This document shows positions 36,259 to 48,300 of a stretch of DNA of 64,000 nucleotides, one piece after another. The translations under genes were made by a program, and so were the position numbers. The first letter of the stretch is position 1; every line of letters starts with the position of its first letter. The notes beneath the pieces were generated by a model. It did not search any database. It was not told where the DNA came from and was given only the letters and a program-made list of their open reading frames with translations. The stretch spans positions 186,001 to 250,000 of the forward strand of contig NW_026516712.1 of NCBI RefSeq assembly GCF_025766255.1, in the 5' to 3' direction. This stretch comes from Zychaea mexicana. Its lineage: Eukaryota; Mucoromycota; Mucoromycetes; Mucorales; Lichtheimiaceae.

Positions 36259-37769
36259 ATGGCATTCAAGTTTAACTTTTCTGTAAATATCTCAGTACTA
36301 TAACAATCGCCCATCCGTTAGCCATTCTAAACGATACATATTACTTCGTTAGAACGATGATTTAGATCTCGACGACGTAGATCAAAATTCCACCGAGCAG
36401 ATCGATTCATCGTTGGGCGATCTGTCATTGGAAGAGAGTGCGACGCAGAAAGTACCCTGTAGCGAATACGATATCAAGGTTCTTGCATTATCAATATATG
36501 TTTGTGCTATACTTTCAAGTATAGCTTATATGCTTACATTTGAGTTGAATAGGCGTGTGTGTTACCCACTCTCCTCCAAGCCGATATCCTTGATATACCC
36601 AAGGTTGACACACCGTTATACAAGCGAACACTGGCCGACGTCAAATTCCAGATGGCCGAGCAGGATACGCTGTTGAATGGGGACGCCGATAATGAAGATG
36701 GGAAAGTGGTAGAAATGCTCAATCTCAACAGTAACAGCGATCTGGTCCGCGGTGTGTATGAGGGTGGATTCAAGACGTGGGAATGCTCGCTTGATTTGGT
36801 AGAGTACCTTTCACAGCTGCCAAAGGATCAGATTACTGGCAAGCGAGTTCTTGAGGTAAGGGTTGTAGTACATCCGTCATTCATAAAGGAAGATGACTAG
36901 AAAGCGCATTGGATAAATAACGAAAATTAATGCCTGTTCATGTTGCTGATAGCTCGGGTGTGGATCTGCTTTACCTTCACTGCTACTGCTTGCAAAAGAT
37001 CCCAGCAATCACGTCGACGTTCAGGATTACAACGACCAAGTGATCCGATACATCACAATCCCCAACATTCTTTTGAACACAGTATTAACGGTTCAAGAAT
37101 CAGCAGCGCCAGCAGAAGATGTAGAATCATCAGACGAAAATGAAGAGGAGGAAGAGGAAAGTGCATCATCTGATGATGATGAGGAAGAAGAAGGCGAAGA
37201 TGGATTAAAAGACCAGATAATCGGCGAAAATGTCACCTGTGATGCGGAAGCGGAGCTTCCTGCTGATAAGGTCCCTGATATGTTGCAACGCATTACAGAA
37301 CGCACAAGAGCATTCGTGGGCGATTGGAGCGGATTACCGGTATGTTTGCATAGGAATGATAACGCGAGGCTAGGATGCAACGTAACAGCTAATAATACAT
37401 GGCTGTAGTCATTGGTACAAGATACAAAATACGACATGATTGTTACTTCTGAGACAATCTACTCCGAGGAAGCATTGCCTGCCTTGGTTGAAGCCGTTCA
37501 AAAGACGCTCAAAAAGCCGGATGGTGTATGGTAAGCAACAGAGTCATGCCGGGAAATGGAAAGAAAACGTTTAGAGCTAATAGTGGATTCATTATAGCTA
37601 TGTTGCTGCCAAGACGATCTACTTTGGCGTCGGTGGCGGCATTCTACCATTCTGCGACTTGCTGGATAAGTCAAAAGATGCGGATGGCGATAAGTTTAAG
37701 GTTGACAAGGTGTTTGAAAGCGAAAGCACTGTCAAACGCGAGATATTACGATTGAAATGGGACCTGTAA
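36259..37769 (+). CDS. protein-histidine N-methyltransferase, METTL18/Hpm1-like
   Basis: Six exons (36259-36282, 36353-36478, 36553-36855, 36953-37339, 37409-37530, 37598-37769) give 377 residues. Family signatures are SDLVRGVYEGGFKTWECSLD, the SAM-binding motif I LGCGSALPS (from residue 151), VDVQDYND (motif II), MIVTSETIYS and YVAAKTIYFGVGGG. Yeast Hpm1 and human METTL18 methylate a histidine of ribosomal protein uL3, influencing ribosome assembly and translation. Between motif II and the core there is an acidic insertion of about 40 residues (Glu/Asp/Ser runs). The first exon is only 24 nt (MAFKFNFS), a usual start for this family. The gap to the upstream GEF gene is only 204 bp. Confidence 0.93.
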
Positions 37770-38056
37770 CAATAGAAAATGAAAGAAGAACTGCCATGCT
37801 AAAAAAAAACTTGGCTGGACACATGCCTGTATAATTAAAATTCCTACCTTACACACACGCACGCAGTAACACCTCCCTCTTTTCTCATTGAGCCCAACGC
37901 TCACTGACCACTGTTTCACTTTATCTTTCTTGGTCATTTTGTATATTCTTTCAAGTTAATGCAGCCCTGTTCCATCATTTCAACTGCTCATTGCACATTT
38001 TTGCTTCCCTTTCTTGCCCAGCACCGCTACAACGACTCTTGATTTGAATGTCATAA

Positions 38057-40993
38057 ATGTACGAATCGCCACCACCACTCAAGTTCCCTTCGCTCGCCAT
38101 TTTACGCAGATTGACTCGAAGCATTTTAAGCGAATTGTCGAGCGAAGAAATTGAAGTCCTGCACAGTAAACGAGGTAACCTCGTTTTCAAACAATTTGGC
38201 AGCGGTGCCGGCGGCGCCCCTAGTAAGCGAAAGCCAAAGGTCACGAACGCTTGCCAAAACTGCAAAAAGAGCAAAACCGGCTGCGACGGATATTTGCCTT
38301 GCGAAAATTGTAGTAAACGGTCAAAACTATGCGAGTATCCACCTGGCGTTACCCCTCAACCAAAACTGGTTTCTGCGATTGGCACGAGTGGCGCTGCTCC
38401 AGTTGACCCGATAACAAAGACAGCAACTACTAAAACTACAACACAACCCCTGCCAACGCCCACGGAACCATCCGAACTCAACCCCGTGTCGCACGACGAT
38501 ATGCTTCCACCACCACCTCCTCCTCCACAACCTGCTTTTGTCATCGGTCGCTTCAGCGCACAGCAACAACAGCAGCTACCACCGCCACCAACACAACAAC
38601 ACTACTTTCCGGTTCCAGAGGCCGTTACCTTGGTGACTGAGAACAATGTCAATAACGCCACAAGCCCGCCTTCATCATTACAGCGCCAAGCATGCACGGA
38701 CCGCTACGGCCATTTCACAGGCGACACTACATTTTTCATCCCACAGCAATCCGCACGACTACCTGCTGGGCCGTCGTCGACCTTTCCACAACGTCCAGAA
38801 ACACCTCAGTTTTTGTCGGCTGACATCCAGACATCGCTTATTGACACCTTTTATGCACACGCTAATCCGTTTTTCCCTGCCATTATGAACAAAGCCCAGA
38901 TGTTGGCTGAGCTCAACTTGCTGCGCACAGACCAGCCTTCTCAATTGTCCCAGCTCTTTTTTCATGCTGTTTTCTCTCGGGCTGCAAGCTTGACATCCGG
39001 CGAAGATTTTGTGCAACAAGATACGCCCGAAAGGAAAACCTGGTCTTCTATCAGCGATGCATTAATTGCATCGGCGTTCGAAGCGCGTGATGATTACCTC
39101 GAATCGCCACATATCAGCACTCTATTGGCGCTTGTCATCATTGCCAATCATTATGAACACAACAAACTCGCCAAAAACCTGCGTAGAGCCTGGATGCTGA
39201 TTGGCGACGCTGGACGACTGGCGATCGACATGGGCTTACATCGAGCATCACGGTTACTACTGCATCCGGATGGCGAGGGCGATGTCTCGACACAGATGTG
39301 TATCCGAGCCTTTTGGGCTGTATGTGTTTCAGAGCGAACAATGAGTATCACATACGGTCGGCCATCCATGTTTGATGATAAAGACATGTATGCTATTTTT
39401 ATTTATTTTTTTCTCAAAGATCCTGCACTTTTATTTGAAGAATGGAATGTTAATTCGCATTTATTAAATAGCGATGTTCCACCACCGAAATGCCTGCCCG
39501 AGGATGACGAACAAACCCAAAACTGGGTTGAAAGCTTACGACAGCTAGTTACGATGAGCAACATTGCCTGTCGGATTATGAGGTTCAATTATTCGGCACA
39601 GACACAGTTCTCCGGTGCTTTCAGGGTAATACATCAATGCTACGTCTCGAATAGGAAAAAGTAGTAAATATTAAATTTATCTTGAGTTTAGGTGAATGCT
39701 GCTGTATCAACAATAGATTGCTGGATGTGCTCAGAAAGTGATGATGATTTGGAAGATCGACTATTGCTAGGGATTGAGACCAGCGATCCACGTAAAAGGT
39801 TGAACGATTTGGAGGCGCTCTATTTCTATTCAAATCTGATCCAGCTCCACAAGCCGTTCATGCGTCAGGATGCGAGTACCAAAGGCAATGATTCGACAAG
39901 GCCATCCTTTGTAATTTGTCACTTGGCCGCTGTTGCGATCAGTCACATTGCTCATACAACTCCCGTCACTGAGCTAGCCGATATCTGCAAATCACCACCG
40001 ACATTATACGCTATTGTCAAGGCCCTGCAGATTCACCTGGATAATGCATCGCATTTTGAGTCGGACAGAACGATTGCTTTTAGCGAAATATCATTTGAAC
40101 GAACTCTATCGCAATTGCGGAAATTGCCAGTCATTATTCGTCACGGGGACGACTCGTCATTGCTCACCGAAACGCTCAATCATTTAGAACAAAGGTACTA
40201 TCAGCGACCTAATGCCATCGTTGCTGGCTATTTGATCTCACGGCGTGCGGATTCACCCGTACTCACACTGTGCTCAAACGGAACATCAGCAACATCGGTC
40301 TCATCTGTCGAGGGAGCAACAACGTCTGCATCAAGCAATAATAGCTACCACCAAAATCCAATACTATCTTCGTCTTTGTCATCATCACCAGGAATGTATA
40401 AACAGCAGCGTCAGCAACAAGCAAATGATTGGGGTAGGGCATCCATCACTTTTGTCAACGTCGACCCTGCTATGAAAAATTCAACACTGAGAAAACGGCG
40501 GTTTCGAGAAACGAATATCAAAAAAGCTACTACATCATCCTCACTATCATCATCTTCATCCGTATCATCATCTAAATCATCTAATCAGAAAGTCCAGTCA
40601 ACAGAGAAACACCAACAGCATCAGCGCCAGCGTACCGAACCTACAATATCATCACTAACACCAGCAAGCAACACCATCGACATTCACTCTCATCAGTATC
40701 ACCAACAACAGCCAACACCTCCACAACCACAGGCCGGAACACCGCTTTATATCAATGACTTCGTCCCTACGAATACCTACACCATCTCTTACAACAATAG
40801 CCAACAGCAGCAACTATTTGCTCAGAATGCTGTAGCGGTATCTACTGTTATTAACAATACACCCAACTTTGATACCCATCCAACCCTCTATTCTGAATCA
40901 CATATGATACCCCCACGGCTGGAACAAGACCCGGATTTACCTAGTGCAATATTACGCGAAGATTCCTGGAGCACAACTAATGGCTACTATTGA
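38057..40993 (+). CDS. Zn2Cys6 fungal transcription factor
   Basis: Three exons (38057-39387, 39472-39625, 39692-40993) give 928 residues. The binuclear zinc cluster is complete: C66-x2-C69-x6-C76-x5-C82-x2-C85-x6-C92, with KKSKTGCDGYLPC in the middle. A Pro/Gln-rich linker leads to the fungal-specific transcription factor domain (~260-620), with FYAHANPFFPAI, RRAWMLIGDAGRLAIDMGLHR, RAFWAVCVSERTMSITYGRP and DIDVPPP across the first intron. The C-terminal ~250 residues are Ser/Gln/His-rich and disordered, as in many activation regions. It binds CGG-type sites as a family property; the target pathway is not visible from the neighbours. Confidence 0.92.
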
Positions 40994-41338
40994 TTATAAA
41001 TATAAAGAAAGCTTTCTTAACATGTGACATTAGCTTAATAGAAAAATGATAGTGCCGCCTACTATGATGGAAGCTGCAATACAGCTATCACATCAAGTAT
41101 GAAATTACTTAAATTGCTATCATACGCAACATGAATCGAGTACAAACATTGGCAAAGAGTAGTTTGCTAAACTCCTGTTATACACAAGTCATTCATTTGA
41201 AAATATTACTCAACAAATCTATTTGATATTGCTGTTTCATGTGCATTATCTAGCGAGACTAAGCTCCTCCACTTCGGGTTCCGTTCAATATCCCGCCTTT
41301 GATAAACGTGAAATATTAAAGAAGATAGTACTTTATAA
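40994..41338. other. short convergent intergenic region
   Basis: 345 bp between the stop codons of the Zn2Cys6 gene (+) and the dehydrogenase gene (-). It holds the two 3' UTRs and no other feature. Confidence 0.6.
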
Positions 41339-42797
41339 TTATCTAAAGCGACCTGGAATGACTGGGAGGCTGGAAGAGAGGCCGCCGTCTACAGCAAAAG
41401 CCTATTATCACACAGAAAACAACGACACATAGTCTTCATCAGTAAAAACAGGCACGCTATCACATAGTGTAAACAGTGTGCTGATACGTACCTGTCCATT
41501 GATATAAGATGCCTCCTCACTGGCTAAGAAAGCAACGAGTGTAGCAACCTAATATCATATACGCGTAAAATAGAGTCAATTGATGTCTCTAGATAATGAG
41601 CGTTATATCAGGACTCTTTTATGAGCCATAAACTACTATCGTACCTCCGCAGGAACAGCGTAACGCTTCAGAGGATTAAGTTGACCAAGTTTATGCGTAG
41701 TGCCTCTTGATTTAGCGAAATCCATGAGCGGTGATGTCATTCCGGTCTCGGTGAAACCCTGAAAGTATTTTGATTTGTTAGCGAGAAAATGCGTGAAAAC
41801 CCCACATATTTACTACTCTCTATAATAGATAGTGCACATACTGGAAGGATGGCATTGGTGCGCACATTCGTTCCAGCATACTGGTATGCACTGGTTTGGC
41901 ACAAGTTAATGACTCTAATGTTTTCACCACTCTATTAGTACACGTGTATTTTCTCGACTCGTAAATAACTACAGGTTGTATGAGGTTTGAAAGCTGATGA
42001 AACGATGCTTACGCTGCTTTCGATGCAGAATATTCTGGTGGAGCACCTGAGCGAAGACCAGCGACTGTAATATATATGTATAGATATATAATAGGTAGTA
42101 AATGGACTGTTAAAGAAGGAATCTTTCTAGGAAAACTGAATGCACATACCCGAAGCTGTACAAATAATCGATCCTCCTGAAAACTCTTTACCACCTTTTC
42201 CAGTTTCTTGCATGGCCGTGCCAGCAAATTTAAGAGCCAAAAACGCGCTCAAGGAGTTCACACGCAAGATTTTCATAAAGGATGCTTCGGTTTCATCTTG
42301 TAGTCGCGCATAAGGGGTGGATATACCTGCATTGGCGAAAAACACGTCGAGCCGCCCAAACTTCTCCATTGCTTCATTGATTACTCCAGTAACTCCAGCA
42401 GTAGATGCTGCATCTACCGTGCGAGCAATACAAATAACCCCCGGGTTCTGTTTTTCAATGTCTCGAGCAAGTTCTTTGAGATTCTCGTCTTGTAGATCCG
42501 TGGCGAAAATCGCTTTGGGGCCACGTTTAGCTAGAGCGTATACAGAAGCACGACTAATGATTATTGGTGGAAAGCGACATCGTTAGACATAATACCACGA
42601 AGCTCCTAGGAAGTGCAAATGTGTTCCTTTTCGTCATGTAGTGAACGGATGATAGACTTTTTGTTAACTTACCCAATGCCCCGAATTGAGTTAGCGCCTG
42701 TGACAATGCATACTTTGTCCTTAAGCGAAGGGCCCACCTTGGCCAAGTGCGCTGCAATCTGGCCGACGCGCTCGTTTGCAGTATCAAAAGAAGACAT
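41339..42797 (-). CDS. short-chain dehydrogenase/reductase
   Basis: Seven minus-strand exons (42797-42673, 42553-42150, 42064-42013, 41914-41842, 41758-41645, 41548-41492, 41401-41339) give 295 residues, a normal classical-SDR length. Visible motifs are the cofactor motif TGANSIRGIG (33-42), LDVFFANAGIS, the catalytic Tyr188/Lys192 in YSASK with an upstream Ser, NVRTNAILPGFTETGM, and a C-terminal YINGQAFAVDGGLSS. ATDLQDE after beta-2 (Asp) suggests NAD preference. The fourth acceptor at 41915 was chosen because it restores SKAAVINLCQTSAYQ, although another AG lies 18 nt upstream. The substrate cannot be inferred. Confidence 0.92.
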
Positions 42798-43809
42798 GGC
42801 TTAAGAAGTAGTAGAGAGAAGAAAGGATTATGCAGATTTAAAATACACACAGAATTACCAGGTCTTTTTGAAAACCTTCCCATTTTAGTCAGGAAAAGCT
42901 AGATATTTCACAACCTGGGAAAATTAGCGTTAAAGCTTCCCAGCTCCCACACGCACACTCCAAATAAGGAATCGCTAATTCATAAGTTTCGTTGTTACGT
43001 TGTACATATTTTTAGCAAGCCCGCATTATAAAATACTCGAATACGCATCATACGAGCTCTCGAGTCTTACGGTAACAAAGAGGTGCTACATTGTTGGCGA
43101 TGTAGCAAGCTTACAAGTCTTCAGGTCTAGTTTAACCAATCCAGTAAGAGAAAATCAGAGCTTACTCATGTTGAGCCGATCGCTAAGACGACATAAAAGT
43201 TCTTTAATCGAGAGGTATAAAATCGGGAACAATCTGAGGCTGTCAAATGGCAGAATATTTGATAAGAGCGTATGGTAGGGGTAGCTCAAAGACGATCTTC
43301 TTCCTCTTCCTTCGTATGATAACAAGTAGCAGTAAGTCTGAGAAGGATCCTTCAGTTTACCTTTTTGAATGGTTATTATCGTGATGCATCTAATTGGCTT
43401 GAGAAGGATACCACCTGTAAGTATTTGATCGTTTATCGCATAGCACGACCGGGAATGATATAGTGTAACAGAACTTCTTCTACAATAAAATACGTTGTAA
43501 GAAGTCTATTCGAGATTGAGATAAAACCACTTTCGTTTAATGATTTAGGCGAAAAAGCATTGACAGCAACAGAGAAAAATTATCTAACCGCTGTTATTAT
43601 ACACTTCATTACTTACTGACATTCTACCGATGGATGGTACTTGATTTGCACAGGCAAAATGAGCCTACCAAAAATTTGGCGGTTTGAGCGGTGGATTATT
43701 CCTTAAGACTCGCTCGAGCTGTCAAAGTTCAAATCGTAAAAAGTCGCCCCGTTCCACCTTGTTTTTTTTCGGATTACCGATATTCTCTTTTTCCTGCACT
43801 TTCTACAAG
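42798..43809. other. 1-kb divergent intergenic region
   Basis: The region lies between the divergent dehydrogenase (-) and NudC (+) genes. Short ORFs are present but without motif or splice support; no RNA gene or repeat was recognised. Confidence 0.55.
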
Positions 43810-44920
43810 ATGTCTTCGACCGAAAAAAGCTACGATGACATGACACCTGAAGAACGCGAGGTGCACGATAAGGCACAAAAGGAGCGTGAAGAGGCAGAGC
43901 AAGCCGAATTACCGTACAAGTACGTGCTTGATGTACCATTTCTTTATAATGTTTTACCAGTTCGTTCCCCCTCCTCCCTTTGCCCTAATGAACAAGTTCT
44001 TTTGACAACGCACATTTGGCCGCCCTTTTTAATTTTTGTTTGTTTTCCCCCATTTATTTAAAATCAAAGGTGGCGACAGACTTTGCAAGATGTCGATGTG
44101 ACGATTCCAGTTCCCAAAGGAACACGTGGACGCGATCTTCAAGTGGAATTAAAAAAGAAGCATATCAAGGTGGCGCTAAAGGGCCAGCCTGCTATCATGG
44201 AGGTAAAGCTTATTTGGCTGAAGGGATTGAAAAGTACGTAAAAGATGTAATATATGGGCTAAACAATTCTTTCTGCTGTGATAGGGCGAATTATGTAAAG
44301 AGATCAAGGTGGATGACAGCACTTGGACTATCGGTAAAGAAGCACATCTTGCCCCCCTCGGAAATAGAGCTCAGGAACTCTCTAACAGGGTTATATATAT
44401 ATTCGCTATTTAGATAACCAAGAGGAAGTACTTGTACATTTGGAAAAAGTTAACCAGATGACTTGGTGGGAGAACGTGGTCACTTCGGCTCCCAAGATTG
44501 ATACCAAAAAGATTCAACCTGAAAACTCGAAATTGGATGAATTGGATGGTGAAACCCGTGCTATGGTGGAGAAAATGATGGTAATTGCCGCCAAAGGATA
44601 TATGAATTTTCAGAATGCAGTGTTTGTGTATTATGCAAATTATCTAACAATAAATGTGGATGTTTTTTTTTGTAGTTTGATCAGCGTCAGAAGGCCATGA
44701 ATCAGCCAGATAGTGATACGCTTCGAAAGCAGCAGGTGTTTGAATCGTTTAAGAACCAGCACCCAGAAATGGATGTAAGTCTTTTTTTTTTGATTTGGTA
44801 GAGCGAGATGTACCAGGAATACGAATACTCTACCACTTGATAACTATATTTCCGTGATCTCATTGAGGCTAACTAAATCTCTGTTAAATCTTACAGTTTA
44901 GCAAAGCACAGTTCCAGTAA
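43810..44920 (+). CDS. nudC: NudC domain protein (nuclear distribution factor)
   Basis: Six exons (43810-43919, 44070-44202, 44285-44333, 44414-44580, 44676-44774, 44897-44920) give 193 residues. After an acidic N-terminus the CS/p23-like core is clear: [61 protein letters not shown]. The family C-terminus [14 protein letters not shown]...HPEMDFSKAQF is complete. NudC is a co-chaperone that stabilises LIS1 and supports dynein-driven nuclear migration. The last exon encodes only seven residues plus stop. A poly(A) signal follows at 44993. Confidence 0.95.
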
Positions 44921-45377
44921 AGGCCTACGTATTGTGTGGGATATGATGTGATTGTAGTGATCCTGTTTTAAGTTTCCTTTACAGATTTTCTCAATAAAAG
45001 ATAAGTAAAAGAGTAATAGGACGAATGTTATAAAATTACGTAAAAAAAGAACATTCTTCGCCACAATTATTATATTTAAAAAAACTGGTACAGAAGGTGA
45101 GAAAGAGAGTATTTTGAAAATGTATATGTAATATATATATATATAGAGAGAGAGAAAAAGATTGTGGATTTACAAAAAGAAAAACAAAATGTAGAGCGAG
45201 TGGAGTGAGAGGAGTATCTGTGTAAACAATGCGAGGAGTTCTTTTTTTGGTTCGTGGAGGAGTGAGGAAAACGCTAGGAGAAAAGTGAGCTTCAGAAGGA
45301 TAAATAGAGAGAGAGAGAGGAAGATGGAAAAAAGTGTAAATAGTAAAGGGAGGAAAAGAGTTATTAGAATTATTAAC
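44921..45377. other. convergent intergenic region with poly(A) signal
   Basis: AATAAA at 44993-44998 follows the NudC stop. The remainder is A/G-rich low-complexity DNA, with (TA)n and (GA)n runs near 45130-45155, between NudC and the convergent kelch-kinase gene. Confidence 0.6.
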
Positions 45378-48300
45378 TTATTGGTTCCGGAAGTATGGAT
45401 GTTCCAGTAAGCTAGATGCATTGCCTCGCTTGGTAGGATCACGAGAAAGCAGCATCTTGATCAACTGTCTTGTCCGAGAATCCGGAATCTTACGCTCCAA
45501 GTTGGGGATATACAGCTCCTTGTGCTCGTTCCATCGGAGACCGTTGTTTAGGATAGGCGTCGAAGGGGATGGATGTGATACGAAATGCAAAATCGTTTCA
45601 TCCTTGATGCTGCTTGCAAAAAGTGCGTGCTTGGTTTCCAATTCCTATATATCATACATTTTCTAGTTAGCACTTGCCTGGTAATAGATTTACCCCCCCC
45701 TACTGCCTTTTCACCTAATTTTCAAAGAAGGTCTGAACTTACGTAGATGACACAGCCAAGGGCCCAAAGATCCACACTTGGCGTAGCTACCACACCATTT
45801 GCACCTTCAAGGCCATAAGTGGTTGCACGAGCGACTTCGGGAGGACAGTAGCGTGGCGTTATGACACCTACACATTCCTCGCCTATCGTACGGCTTGCTT
45901 CAAAATCAATCAATTTCCACGGTCCGCCGGCGAGATGCATAATGTTACTTGGTTTCAAATCACAAAATGCAACGTCGCGCGAATGACACCATGCCAAACA
46001 TTCGACAACATTGCTTGCAATAGCACGTGTCTGTTCACGCGTCCAACTATGCTTCTCAGATCGTGCGCGTCGAATAGCAGAACCCAGCGTCTCGTCCAAT
46101 CGCTCAAGCACAGTCGCGTACTTGATCTTGTCGTCATCATCGTTGCGTGGCTCGTCGGGTAAGGTGCTCAAGTCATAATCGTCGTCATTCGAATTATCAT
46201 GATCGTCATTGTTGGATCGTCGTGGCAACGGTGTCCGGCTTTCGTCTTGGATGGTCAGTACTTCGAGTAGTTCAGCGACGTGGGATGATTTAAGTTTGAT
46301 GAGCGTTCGGCATTCACGTTCCCAAGCTTCGCGTCGACCAAAGGATTTAATGACAACGTTCTTGTGCGTGTCGTCCTTGTCAGCCTTGTCGACAAACAAG
46401 ACACTGTTCATTGGACCGATAATGGGTGGTGTAGATTTGTCGATCTGGTAACGTCGTGGAAGCATGCTGATGAGCGGGTTCAGCGCGTTGAATCGATTTT
46501 GCTGTTCTGTGGTCAAGTCGTCGTTACTGTTGTTGTTGTTAAGAGGCGATGAAGATGAGCGCGGTCGATCACTGGAGTCATGATTCGTATCTTCGGTCGA
46601 ATTAGTGCTGCTGTGTGTAGGTGTACCGGTCGTTGCACGTGGTGCTGTTGAAGTTGCAGCCTCGCTCGACGTAGCAGCACTGCGTTGTTCGTCTGCGTTT
46701 TCATAATTATTATTGTTACTATTGTTACTATTACTGTTGGCGTTGTTGTTGCTATTGTCGATGTGACCGAGAGCAGCAAGCATTTCGAGTGGACTAACGG
46801 ACTCGTAAATGTTCTCCTGGCCTTCACCACCGACTGGCTGAAATCGTTGAACGGATCCACGGTTGTTTTGGTCTTCTGGATCTGGCGTGACGGGTCGTGC
46901 TACGGGCACACTGCTCATGTTGGACGACGGGTACTGATGATGTGTAAGCGGAACATTACGGCCATCATTATTGCCGTGGGTTGCGGCGCTTGCTGTTGTT
47001 GTCGTGGCTAAGCTGAACTGTTGACTTGCTGGTGGAATATAGCGAATGGGTCCTGTTGGACCATGGGCTTGAAAGGATACAGATTCACCATTATCGTCTT
47101 CCTGACTCTTGCGCACATTATCTTCACCGTGTGTCGCGTGCGTTACGACCACTCGACCATCGTTCGTTGACTCGTCGCCGTTCACTGCACTCGTTGTATT
47201 GTTCGTCTGGATGCTGCGTAATACTTCCATGCTGCTGCTCAAGGGAGCACCGGCGCCTACGGTCGCAGTAACCGACGTAGGACTTTGCGGATTGTAGTGT
47301 TCAATAGTAATACCGTTTCCTTTGGACGCCATTCGTGAAGCAGGCACAGAAAACTCGTTGGGTTTCTGTGAAACCACTTCGTTGGGTGTCTGTGCGCTAC
47401 GCAGTTCGTTGGAAGGAATCAGCAATTGCTTACTGGCGTGGGCTGAGTCGCGGAAGCTGCGTGTGCCATTGGAATAGGTGGCATGATCACTTGCGCTGTC
47501 GGTAGGTGACGCGAGTTCTTCCAGTACACCTGTCATGACCCGATCTGTGTCACCGAGCTCCGATCGGACGCCCATGAATGAATCATGATAACTGAGTGAG
47601 CCGGTCATGGCTTTTGAGACGCGCTTACGACTGGGGTATCCTCCTGCTGCTGCTGCTAATGCTGCACCGTCCATCATGTCGTAGGACGATCGTGGATAGT
47701 CATTAACATCAGTGCTATGACAATCGTTTGTCCAATAGTGGGGATGGCCGTTGTAATACTGCACATCGTCAGTTTTCTCCGAACGATTGTCGTCGTCTTT
47801 TTCACGTTGCTGTTTCCGTTTGCGTCGCCATAAGAAGAACAAGATGGCTGCAAGTAAAAGAACGCCGCCAACGGAACCCACGACAGCGCCAACTATAGTT
47901 GCAATATCGCTGTTGTCAGAAGGATCGCCGTCGTCTCCATTAATTTGACCGCCGAAGCCAGTGGTGGGGATACGCGTCCAGCTCCACGCTTGCAGGTCGA
48001 GTGCGTACATGTTGGAATCGTTGGTGGCACTGCCACCCCATCCACCATAGATGTAGATTTTTTGATTGGTGCTATCAAGAACTGCCGTGTGACCTACAAA
48101 ATTTGCAATCGCCCCCTTGTCAATTAATCAACTATAAATGGAGTGTCGACACTTTTCTGCGGTAACAAGCATTTTACCCATTCGGGTGCTGGGTCCTTGA
48201 TCTTGGTTGGCCATTTCCTTCCGTTGCCAAGTAAAGGTGGGGTAATTGGAAGCGTCGAGGACCCACACGTTGGAGTCAAAAGGGTCGGCAGTACCGCCAC

